NCBI RefSeq assembly: GCF_937915125.1
Contig: NZ_CALDMP010000045.1
Span: forward strand, 1 to 5,391
Reading direction: 5' to 3'
Source of the DNA: an uncultured Ruminococcus sp.
Lineage (GTDB): Bacteria; Bacillota; Clostridia; Oscillospirales; Ruminococcaceae
DNA: 5,391 bases
Within the stretch, counting starts at the first letter, position 1. Every line of letters starts with the position of its first letter. Both the position numbers and the translations under genes were made by a program. This document shows, in pieces, positions 1 to 5,340 of this stretch. The notes beneath the pieces were generated by a model that was not told where the DNA came from, made no database searches, and saw only the letters and a list, made by a program, of their open reading frames with translations.

Positions 1-47
1 AAAAATCTGACGGCGCATCTGACGCACAATCTTTGTGCGGTATTGCC
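1..47 (-). repeat. Interspersed repeat, copy 1 (end of a MITE-like element, body lies outside the window)
   Basis: Read on the minus strand this begins GGCAATACCGCACAAAGA and runs on through a GCACAA-AGA-TTGTGC hairpin and two adjacent copies of a 12-mer, seen on the plus strand as ATCTGACGGCGC and ATCTGACGCACA. Positions 5-47 are identical to 447-489, and 1-47 is the exact reverse complement of 5341-5387. The outer end (GGC) faces into the window, so the rest of this copy lies to the left. It stops directly against the -35 box of the antisense RNA promoter at 48. The copy is seen directly; calling it a mobile element end rests on the complete copy at 330-489. Confidence 0.85.
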
Positions 48-76
48 TTGACAAAACAGATGTCACGTGGTATAAT
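48..76 (+). promoter_or_regulatory. Consensus sigma-A promoter of the antisense (antitoxin) RNA
   Basis: TTGACA at 48-53 and TATAAT at 71-76 are separated by exactly 17 bp, a perfect housekeeping promoter. The predicted start is near 83. No ORF with a usable ribosome site follows before the terminator at 123-156, so the product is expected to be a short untranslated RNA. The -35 box abuts the end of repeat copy 1. Confidence 0.85.
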
Positions 77-86
77 AAAATTAACC

Positions 87-114
87 ACAAAAGAGAGTAT
101 GTCCATACGGACAC
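87..114 (+). repeat. Direct repeat A, in the 5' part of the antisense RNA
   Basis: It aligns with 262-292: ACAAAAGAG(A)RTATG matches at 14 of 15 positions, then TCCATACGG matches exactly after a 3-nt gap, then CAC matches after one mismatch. In total 26 of 28 bases match. The two copies lie on either side of the shared terminator, as do the DRa/DRb repeats of par loci, where they are the sites of RNA-RNA pairing. Confidence 0.85.
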
Positions 115-122
115 ACAAAAAA

Positions 123-156
123 CAAAAGCCCCGGAGCTGCAACTCCGGGGCTTTTG
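123..156. terminator. Bidirectional intrinsic terminator shared by the peptide mRNA and the antisense RNA
   Basis: A perfect 14-bp stem, CAAAAGCCCCGGAG (123-136) with CTCCGGGGCTTTTG (143-156), has a 6-nt loop. On the minus strand it is followed by six T residues (122-117), a strong terminator for the peptide gene ending at 204. On the plus strand the U-run is the CUUUU within the stem followed by CC, so termination is plausible but weaker. A second hairpin follows at once at 157-176. Confidence 0.9.
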
Positions 157-176
157 CCTTATCCAAAAAGATAAGG
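157..176. other. Secondary hairpin next to the terminator
   Basis: CCTTATC (157-163) pairs with GATAAGG (170-176) around a CAAAAA loop. It lies in the 3' untranslated part of the peptide mRNA, just before the terminator stem, and just after it for the antisense RNA. It may protect the toxin mRNA 3' end or back up termination on the plus strand; no function is shown by the sequence alone. Confidence 0.6.
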
Positions 177-203
177 TATAGTGGGTTACTTGTCAGACTT
201 ATG

Positions 204-284
204 TCATTTGTCTAACCACTTGCAAATGCAGTAACCAACTACACGTGCCATGACACCGACTACAAAAGAGAATATGTATTCCAT
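204..284 (-). CDS. 26-residue Fst-like hydrophobic peptide, probable type I toxin
   Basis: ATG at 284-282 to TGA at 206-204. The product starts MEYIFSFVVGVM, stays hydrophobic to about residue 21 with one arginine at 14, and ends ICKWLDK. A short N-terminus, one membrane helix and a charged WL(D/E)K tail are the plan of Fst/Ldr-type toxins; Fst itself also has a late Trp-Leu-acidic-Lys motif. Such peptides insert into the cytoplasmic membrane and disturb it when not held in check. The start is fixed by GGAGGTGA four bases before the ATG. A strong terminator follows 48 bp after the stop, a consensus promoter lies upstream at 491-519, and a convergent antisense RNA covers the start through a direct repeat. 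The coding call is good; toxicity is inferred. It could instead be another small membrane peptide under antisense control. Confidence 0.75.
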   Translation of the reverse strand: MEYIFSFVVGVMARVVGYCICKWLDK

Positions 285-292
285 ACGGTCAC
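262..292 (+). repeat. Direct repeat B, covering the toxin start codon and part of its ribosome site
   Basis: This is the partner of 87-114. On the minus strand it spans the GGTGA part of the Shine-Dalgarno sequence, the ATG and the first seven codons of the peptide gene. Because its plus-strand sequence recurs in the antisense RNA, that RNA should mask translation initiation by base pairing. It carries three extra bases (277-279) relative to repeat A. Confidence 0.85.
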
Positions 293-296
293 CTCC
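289..296 (-). promoter_or_regulatory. Very strong ribosome binding site of the peptide gene
   Basis: On the minus strand this is GGAGGTGA, an eight-base match to the 16S rRNA 3' end, with a second GGAGG just upstream. GGAGG stands 7 nt from the ATG. It overlaps direct repeat B, so pairing with the antisense RNA would block ribosome access. It decides the start of the 26-residue ORF. Confidence 0.9.
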
Positions 297-329
297 CTCC
301 TTGCGGAAGAAGCCGACAATAAATACATT

Positions 330-489
330 GGCAACACCGCACAAAGAGCGCCTAGCGGCTTTGCACGTCATATGCTTGCATATTTTCCGTCATATTTCAC
401 AAAAATGCTCGTGAATACACAAAGTATTCACTCCGCTTTTTGTTTCATCTGACGGCGCATCTGACGCACAATCTTTGTGCGGTATTGCC
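330..489. mobile_element. 160-bp MITE-like non-coding element inserted in the toxin leader
   Basis: The ends are inverted repeats: GGCAACACCGCACAAAGA (330-347) and, inverted at 472-489, GGCAATACCGCACAAAGA, 17 of 18 identical. CATT occurs directly before (326-329) and directly after (490-493), consistent with a 4-bp target duplication. There is no ORF for a transposase, so movement would depend on an enzyme supplied elsewhere. Inside are several hairpins: 343-362, ATATG/CATAT around 371-384, 411-431, and GCACAA/TTGTGC in the right end. The right 43 bp is repeated at both window edges. In the minus-strand toxin mRNA the two ends can pair and close a branched fold of about 155 nt. I cannot assign the parent IS family from these ends. 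Confidence 0.75.
411..431. terminator. Terminator-like hairpin inside the MITE-like element
   Basis: GTGAATAC (411-418) pairs perfectly with GTATTCAC (424-431) around ACAAA. TCCGCTTTTTG follows on the plus strand and GAGCATTTTTG on the minus strand. The T-runs start several bases after the stem, so it is not an optimal terminator. It could partly attenuate transcription entering the toxin gene, or simply be a structural part of the element. Confidence 0.4.
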
Positions 490-490
490 C

Positions 491-519
491 ATTGTATCAC
501 ATAAAGTGGTAATTGTCAA
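491..519 (-). promoter_or_regulatory. Promoter of the toxin mRNA
   Basis: On the minus strand TTGACA (519-514) and TACAAT (496-491) are 17 bp apart, with an extended TG at -15/-14. The predicted start is near 484, inside the right end of the MITE-like element, giving a leader of about 200 nt. The -10 box overlaps the CATT duplication, so it was preserved on insertion. The 78 bp between here and the glycoside hydrolase stop (490-567) hold no convincing terminator, so read-through from the upstream operon is also possible. Confidence 0.8.
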
Positions 520-567
520 TTTTTTCTGTCACAGCACACAGGATAATCGCCTTAGAATCCCTATACT

Positions 568-3354
568 TTACCCCAACTGTATCCGATACAAACAAGCCAT
601 ACCCTTTATCTCCAGACGCAGATCAGCCTGTCCGGAAAACGGTTTCAGCGAAATGGGATACCCCCGGAAATCATCCATGCAGCGTGCCGGCAGGAGCTCC
701 GCCTTACCCAATTCCTCCTCGCCGGCAAACACCGTTACAACTGCTTTGCCGCATGGTGCAGCTGCCCACAGTTCCGCCTTGGTGTATCCTGCAAATGCCG
801 CATCTGCAAAGGTAAAGGAACCACCCCACTCATTGGTACAGCCATACCAGTCATTTTCCTTCATGGAATACGCCAGCCGGGTCATCATGCCAGCCTTGCC
901 ATCATAATTTTTCACACAAACCGGCTGGGACAGGTCTCTGGGCGGAACGCTTTCTCCCGGAATATCCACCTCAGTCTCCAGCCGGATATCCGCTGACGAT
1001 GCACCTGCAAAGAACCGATATCTTCCCTGCTCCACCATCATTTTTTCCCGTGTCACATCATAGCATTCCAGAGCATACCATGGCACAAAAATCGTCACCG
1101 GCACAGCCGTCCCGGCAGGTACCGGCACACGCTGGAAACCACACAGCTGTCGATTCGGACGCTTCATGTGGGATGCAAGTGCACGGAAATACAGCTGCAC
1201 TACCTCATCGCCGTCCCGCTCCGAGGTATTTTCCACCGTTAAACGGAATAATACACCCTCCGGCTTTACCTCTGCGGTCAGATCACGGTACACAAAAGTG
1301 GAATAGGACAGCCCATGGCCAAAGGGGTACAAGGGTTCTACTGTGTCATATAAATAAGTGCGCTCCGCCTCAATGATGTCATATTCCATGATATCGGGCA
1401 GATCCTGCGCCGTTTTATACCAGGTAATAGGACAGCGTGCCGCCGGATTATTTTTTCCCAGAAGCGTATCCGCCACTGCATTGCCCAGTTCTGCCCCGGC
1501 GTGGGTGGTATACAAAATCGCCGGCAAGAGGGACTGCGCTTCACCCAGGGCATAGGGATAGCTGGAAACCACAGTGAGCACTGTGTTGGGATTTGCCGCC
1601 TGTACGGCACGGAGCAGTTTCTTCTGATGTGCCGGCAGTTCCAGATCAGGACGGTCATAGCACTCCCGTGCCACCTGCATGGGATGGTTGCCCAGGCAGA
1701 GAATCACCACATCTGCTTCCTTCGCTAATGCAGCTGCACGTGCTGCGCCATCCTCTGCTATCACGATCCGGAACAGCCGGTCTGCCGCCGGACGTCCGGA
1801 TTTCACTGCTCCCAGCGTACCATCTGCCCGAACAGCCACATCCATGGGGATATCGTGCCAGCTGCGGAACCGTACCCCATCGCCGTAGGGTTCCGGGCGC
1901 AGCCATTCCCTGATGAACCACTCATAGGGCGTTTCACTTGTGGCACGATAAGCGCCGTCCTCAATGACATAGCGGTCATTGCAGCAGGCACGCAGATTCA
2001 CGCTGCCGAAATCCCAGTCGTGATACCGGAAGCGTTCCCGTTCTCCCAGCTGTTCCCCATCGGCACAGATGGTGCCGTCCTCTGCCACAGAGAGGAACTT
2101 TCCGTTCTGTACCGACTGCACACCGACAATATCATAGCCATCATCGAAGAGCACCTGTTCTGCACCCAGGCGTTCCCGAAGCGCATCCACAATATGCACT
2201 GCATAGGATGCCGTACCCGTGTACCAATCCCGATAATTCTCCGCACCCAGAGGGCCAATAACAGCGACTTTTGCGCCCGATTTCAGATGCAAGGGCAGAA
2301 TACCATCGTTGTGCAGCAGGCACATCTGCTCCTTGGCGGCACACTGGTTCACTGCACGGTGAATGATGGTATCCGTTTCCGCCGGTTCGGTGTTATAGGG
2401 GCATTTGTCGCCATCGAATTCTCCCAGCCGGAACCGACCCAGCATGGAATCCCCCACAGCACGGTCAATATCCGCTTCGGTGATTAGCCCACGATCCAGT
2501 GCATCTCTGGCAGCAGCGGCAACCATTTCCGTATCGTCAGTCATAACGTCATTGCCGTTTTTGAGACAGGCTGCCAGGGCTTCGGCATGGGTGGTATGAG
2601 AACGGTGCGCCAGGACATTCTGGGAAAAATCCGCACCATCTGTCACCACGAATCCCAGCTTCCACTGGTCTTTCACCACATTTTTCAGATCCGGGTTCAT
2701 ACATGCAGGAACACCGTTCAATTCATTATAGGCGGTCATCATAGAACCAGCACCGCCCCGGACAATAGATGCTTCAAAGGCACGATAATAGTATTCGTGC
2801 AAGGTTCGTGGCGTCACATTGGCAGAACAGCGATCCCGCTGTTTTTCATTGTTGTTGGCGCAGAAGTGCTTGAGAGTAGGGATGGTGCGGCGGTACACCA
2901 GATCATTGCCAGCCATACCCTGGGTATATGCTGTAGTCATTTCCCCGATGAGGAACGGATCCTCACCATAGCCCTCTTCGGTGCGTCCCCATCTGGGGTC
3001 ACGTTCCGGGTCAACGGTCGGGCCCCAGAGCATAAGGTGACTCTTGGGGTCTTTCCGGTGGAAATAACGTGCTTCTTCCCCGGCGATCTCTCCCAGCTGT
3101 TCCATGAGATTGGGGTCAAAGGTTGACGCCAGACCGATGGGCTGGGGAAACACAGTGGAATATTCCCCCGGTTCTCTGGAAACATAGCCTCGTGCCACCT
3201 CTGTGCCGATGTACCACTCTCCCACACCCAGCCGTTCCACCGGCATCTGATGGGTGGAAAGCAAGTAGATTTTTTCTTCCATGGTCAGCCGGGACAGCAG
3301 ATCCCGGACACGCGCTTCCATGGAGAGCGATGTATTCTGAAATGGATAAGTCAT
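568..3354 (-). CDS. Glycoside hydrolase family 3 enzyme with beta-trefoil insertion and C-terminal CBM6-like domain
   Basis: A 928-residue retaining exo-glycosidase of the beta-glucosidase/beta-xylosidase type. The (beta/alpha)8 domain (about 14-310) has DPRWGR (119-124), GYGEDP (128-133), KH (162-163) and the nucleophile Asp239 in GFVVTDG. The alpha/beta sandwich domain (about 332-645) holds the acid/base Glu564 in ECYDRPDLELP. It is interrupted at about 408-532 by three repeats of roughly 40 residues (VQSVQNGKFLSV..., VNLRACCNDRYV..., VRFRSWHD...), a fascin-like beta-trefoil. Then come a fibronectin-III-like domain (about 695-795) and a beta-sandwich (808-928) like CBM6. With no signal peptide it should act in the cytoplasm on imported oligosaccharides or glycosides; the exact sugar cannot be read. 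AAGGAG lies 6 nt before the ATG. It follows tadA by 26 nt, so they are probably co-transcribed. Confidence 0.95.
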   Translation of the reverse strand: MTYPFQNTSLSMEARVRDLLSRLTMEEKIYLLSTHQMPVERLGVGEWYIGTEVARGYVSREPGEYSTVFPQPIGLASTFDPNLMEQLGEIAGEEARYFHRKDPKSHLMLWGPTVDPERDPRWGRTEEGYGEDPFLIGEMTTAYTQGMAGNDLVYRRTIPTLKHFCANNNEKQRDRCSANVTPRTLHEYYYRAFEASIVRGGAGSMMTAYNELNGVPACMNPDLKNVVKDQWKLGFVVTDGADFSQNVLAHRSHTTHAEALAACLKNGNDVMTDDTEMVAAAARDALDRGLITEADIDRAVGDSMLGRFRLGEFDGDKCPYNTEPAETDTIIHRAVNQCAAKEQMCLLHNDGILPLHLKSGAKVAVIGPLGAENYRDWYTGTASYAVHIVDALRERLGAEQVLFDDGYDIVGVQSVQNGKFLSVAEDGTICADGEQLGERERFRYHDWDFGSVNLRACCNDRYVIEDGAYRATSETPYEWFIREWLRPEPYGDGVRFRSWHDIPMDVAVRADGTLGAVKSGRPAADRLFRIVIAEDGAARAAALAKEADVVILCLGNHPMQVARECYDRPDLELPAHQKKLLRAVQAANPNTVLTVVSSYPYALGEAQSLLPAILYTTHAGAELGNAVADTLLGKNNPAARCPITWYKTAQDLPDIMEYDIIEAERTYLYDTVEPLYPFGHGLSYSTFVYRDLTAEVKPEGVLFRLTVENTSERDGDEVVQLYFRALASHMKRPNRQLCGFQRVPVPAGTAVPVTIFVPWYALECYDVTREKMMVEQGRYRFFAGASSADIRLETEVDIPGESVPPRDLSQPVCVKNYDGKAGMMTRLAYSMKENDWYGCTNEWGGSFTFADAAFAGYTKAELWAAAPCGKAVVTVFAGEEELGKAELLPARCMDDFRGYPISLKPFSGQADLRLEIKGMACLYRIQLG

Positions 3355-3380
3355 TGTATTCTCCTTATTCTATTTTTGTT

Positions 3381-3884
3381 TCAGAGCGTATCGTGAAGTT
3401 CACTACGTTTTTCCCGTTTCCTCGTCCGCAGTTCCCGAAAAAAATCCCGGAGCACCTGTGCGCATTCCTCCTGCATCAGTCCCTCCAGCACTTCCGGCTT
3501 CCAGTTATAGGGCAAAGCGAACATTTCCTGCACAGAGCGCACGGCACCACCCTTTGGGTCACGTGTACCGAACACAACCTGATCCAGCCGGGCATGTAAT
3601 ATGGCACCAGCGCACATAGGGCACGGTTCCAGCGTGACATAAAGTGCACTGTCCACCAGCCGCCATCCTCCAAGGGTACGGCTTGCCTCCTGAATTGCCA
3701 GAATTTCCGCATGTGCCAACGGCGAACGGTCTGTCTCACGCCGGTTGTATCCCTCTCCCACAATGCGTCCCGTGGGCTTGTGTACAACAACAGCGCCCAC
3801 AGGCACCTCGCCCATGGACGCTGCCAGAGCTGCAAGCTCCAGTGCACGCTCCATATATCGTTGTTCCGGTACAAACTCTGTCAC
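3381..3884 (-). CDS. tadA: tRNA-specific adenosine-34 deaminase TadA
   Basis: A 167-residue zinc deaminase that converts A34 to inosine in the anticodon of tRNA-Arg(ACG), allowing CGN decoding; it is normally essential. The zinc site and catalytic residues are all present: His58 and the proton-shuttling Glu60 in LAHAE, and Cys88 and Cys91 in TLEPCPMC. EVPVGAVVV (26-34) and the length are typical of the family. It starts with GTG (3884-3882), immediately after the TAA of the upstream membrane protein. GAGGTGG 8 nt upstream lies within that gene's end, which suggests translational coupling. The alternative Met11 is unlikely, because residues 4-25 align with the usual TadA first helix. The C-terminus (150-167) is a basic tail. 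Placement between a CPBP protein and a glycosidase is unusual, but nothing suggests altered function. Confidence 0.96.
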   Translation of the reverse strand: MTEFVPEQRYMERALELAALAASMGEVPVGAVVVHKPTGRIVGEGYNRRETDRSPLAHAEILAIQEASRTLGGWRLVDSALYVTLEPCPMCAGAILHARLDQVVFGTRDPKGGAVRSVQEMFALPYNWKPEVLEGLMQEECAQVLRDFFRELRTRKREKRSELHDTL

Positions 3885-5057
3885 TTAGAGCACCACCTCG
3901 ACTAACATCAGAATAGCACACAGACAAAAGATTATGGTCAGCGGACCAAAATGCAGCAGTGTCTGGAGCCGTTCCCGAAATGTAAGAAAGTGCTTCTGGG
4001 GCAGGAGTGCCGGGCTCTTCTCAGTGGGACGAATGACAGTAACACAGAGAATCAAACCTGTCAGAAGTACAGCCGCCATCAGAAGTGGACGGTATGAATA
4101 CAGGCTCCCATCCGGCGAAATTTCCAGGTAAAAAAACGAAAACAATAGTATGTGACACACCAATTGATCCACGATCCCTGCCAGAAGTGAACCGCTTCGC
4201 AGTACAGCAATTCCGGTCACAATGGACATAGAAAGTTCCATGAGTATTGTCACATGACTGTGTGCAGCACAGACTGCCAGCATTGCCGTCAGGAATATGG
4301 CATACCAGTCACCGAACTGCCGCAGCACGTGGAGTATTTCCCCATGAAACATAACTTCTTTCAGAATGCTCACCATAAGCAGTTCAAATATCAGATAAAT
4401 TGCCTGATATACCGGCCGCATATAAGAAACCGTATAGTATGCGTCCCCCAGCGTGCTGAAGCTCAGCAAATTTGACGACGAGAACAGAAGCCAGATATTC
4501 ACCACAGCAAACACAATAAATTCTATTGCCAGAGATGCCGGGATCTCCCGTGGTTCCTCCGGTCTCAGGCGATATGCCACCCGGCGCGGCATCCGGAAGG
4601 AAAAGTGGAACACCAATATGGGCACCAGATATTTCAGCAGGGTTTTCAGCATGAGAATGATCAGCACCGCTGTCTGATTGCCATACACCGTACCATCACT
4701 GTAGCAATAGCCCACATCCAGCCCCATAAGCTGTGCCACACCCATCAGAACCGCTGTCAGCATATTTTCAATCAGCAAATAGTAAAGCATTGCCATGCCC
4801 AGCACCACATTGATGCGAAGCATGGTATTCCGTTCTTCCACTGCCGGGTCGATGTCGTGATAGCCTTTTCCTTCCACATAGACCACTTCTTTTTCCCGCT
4901 TTCGACAGTGGAATGCATATTCATTTGTCTCATCATTCCGCCAGGCACGGAACAATGTATTATATTCCTCGGATACCGTACTGTAGTTGGAATCTGCGAC
5001 CACATCTACTGTATCCGACTTTTGGGTCTGTATATTCTTTCCGTCTGTTTTTTTCAT
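3885..5057 (-). CDS. CPBP-family (Abi/Rce1-like) multi-pass membrane protein with degenerate protease motifs
   Basis: 390 residues from ATG 5057. About 75 polar cytosolic residues are followed by roughly eight membrane segments (near 81-113, 129-152, 174-196, 216-231, 252-272, 274-310, 326-343, 371-389). The CPBP core is recognisable at ILKEVMFHGEIL (231-242), AAHSH (264-268) and LVCHILLF (299-306), which match EExxFRG, FxxxH and the last His-Asn motif. However, the first Glu is Lys233, Arg is His238 and the final Asn is missing. The family includes intramembrane proteases linked to bacteriocin production or immunity and prenyl-protein processing; this member may be inactive or use altered chemistry. 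GGGGGAG (5073-5067) favours the ATG over a TTG at 5075. It is the first long gene of a probable operon with tadA and the family 3 hydrolase. The family call is moderate; the cellular role is unknown. Confidence 0.8.
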   Translation of the reverse strand: MKKTDGKNIQTQKSDTVDVVADSNYSTVSEEYNTLFRAWRNDETNEYAFHCRKREKEVVYVEGKGYHDIDPAVEERNTMLRINVVLGMAMLYYLLIENMLTAVLMGVAQLMGLDVGYCYSDGTVYGNQTAVLIILMLKTLLKYLVPILVFHFSFRMPRRVAYRLRPEEPREIPASLAIEFIVFAVVNIWLLFSSSNLLSFSTLGDAYYTVSYMRPVYQAIYLIFELLMVSILKEVMFHGEILHVLRQFGDWYAIFLTAMLAVCAAHSHVTILMELSMSIVTGIAVLRSGSLLAGIVDQLVCHILLFSFFYLEISPDGSLYSYRPLLMAAVLLTGLILCVTVIRPTEKSPALLPQKHFLTFRERLQTLLHFGPLTIIFCLCAILMLVEVVL

Positions 5058-5131
5058 TGCATCACGCTCCCCCAAGCGTCATCCATGTTTTCAATAAACT
5101 CTGTCCTTCCTTTTCCATGCGGCGTCCGCAT
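5054..5131 (-). CDS. Possible 25-residue leader ORF coupled to the CPBP gene
   Basis: ATG 5131-5129 to TGA 5056-5054. AAGAGG stands 9 nt upstream (5146-5141). The stop overlaps the CPBP start as ATGA, a classic translational-coupling arrangement. The product begins MRTPHGKGRTEF and ends DDAWGSVMQ; it is soluble and matches nothing I recognise. The frame stays open upstream to 5284, but the starts at 5173 and 5284 lack a ribosome site, and the extended -10 promoter at 5205-5213 would exclude the longest form. Only the overlap and weak ribosome site support it. Confidence 0.35.
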   Translation of the reverse strand: MRTPHGKGRTEFIENMDDAWGSVMQ

Positions 5132-5204
5132 CACCGGATTCCTCTTCCGGTCTCTCATTTTTTCATTGATCATGCTGTACAAGAATGGTGCAACACTTTT
5201 TTCT

Positions 5205-5213
5205 ATTATAACA
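5205..5213 (-). promoter_or_regulatory. Extended -10 promoter for the CPBP-tadA-hydrolase operon
   Basis: On the minus strand the sequence is TGTTATAAT: a perfect TATAAT (5210-5205) preceded by the TGn extension. No good -35 box stands 17 bp upstream, which is tolerated for extended -10 promoters. The predicted start is near 5198, about 140 nt before the CPBP ATG. No other strong promoter is seen between here and the genes. Confidence 0.5.
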
Positions 5214-5291
5214 CATGCCAATTCTCGGTGGTTTATTGAAGTAAAAATAATATCATCTGACTTTTTTAAACTTCCATTTTGCATGTATATA

Positions 5292-5317
5292 TAAGATAAA
5301 TGATTATATTTATCTTA
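5292..5317. repeat. Perfect 10-bp inverted repeat, AT-rich
   Basis: TAAGATAAAT (5292-5301) and ATTTATCTTA (5308-5317) are separated by GATTAT. On the minus strand a TATAAT occupies the spacer and the edge of one arm (5308-5303), so this could be an operator over a weak promoter. It could also be a weak hairpin for transcripts entering from the left. A good -35 is lacking. The rest of 5132-5340 shows only this and the extended -10 box. Confidence 0.45.
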
Positions 5318-5340
5318 GTTTAAGCCGATTTGTAACGTAA

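Larger units (their letters stand above)
83..157 (+). ncRNA. Putative antisense antitoxin RNA (RNAII-like) of an Fst-type system
   Basis: This is a predicted RNA of about 75 nt running from the consensus promoter at 48-76 to the hairpin at 123-156. It converges on the small peptide gene at 204-284 and shares its terminator. Positions 87-114 nearly copy the plus strand at 262-292, so this RNA can pair in trans with the ribosome site and start codon of the peptide mRNA. It can fold a 5-bp hairpin (100-104 with 109-113) whose loop, AUAC, is complementary to the GUAU that spans the toxin start codon. This is the architecture of RNAII in the pAD1 par locus, which is a similar length. Promoter, repeat and terminator are seen; the antitoxin role is inferred. 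Confidence 0.65.

Noticed and set aside
33..215. 60-codon open frame on the plus strand across the antisense RNA region
   Set aside because: It starts in the repeat, before the promoter, runs through the terminator stem and has no ribosome site. The internal ATG at 99 is too close to a purine run, and the frame lies antisense to the better-supported peptide gene.
330..489. Leader as a riboswitch or known cis-regulatory RNA
   Set aside because: Its terminal repeats, CATT duplication and extra copies of its right end at unrelated sites point to an inserted element. No known riboswitch core was recognised.
1..489. Repeats as part of a CRISPR array
   Set aside because: Copies are 43-47 bp, not regularly spaced, in both orientations and without uniform spacers or cas genes.
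440..907. Long plus-strand frame starting in the repeat and entering the hydrolase region
   Set aside because: Most of it is the complement of the family 3 hydrolase, and the N-terminal part is translated repeat. There is no ribosome site; any protein annotated from the repeat would be spurious.
5058..5075. TTG start six codons upstream for the CPBP protein
   Set aside because: No good ribosome site precedes it, while GGGGGAG sits 9 nt before the ATG at 5057.
5132..5284. Upstream extension of the small leader frame to 76 codons
   Set aside because: The ATGs at 5284 and 5173 lack ribosome sites, the region is AT-rich, and the likely promoter at 5205-5213 lies inside the frame.
4605..5294. 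229-codon plus-strand frame opposite the CPBP gene
   Set aside because: Rich in His, Phe, Ile and Cys as expected from the complement of a membrane-protein gene. No ribosome site and no recognisable domain.
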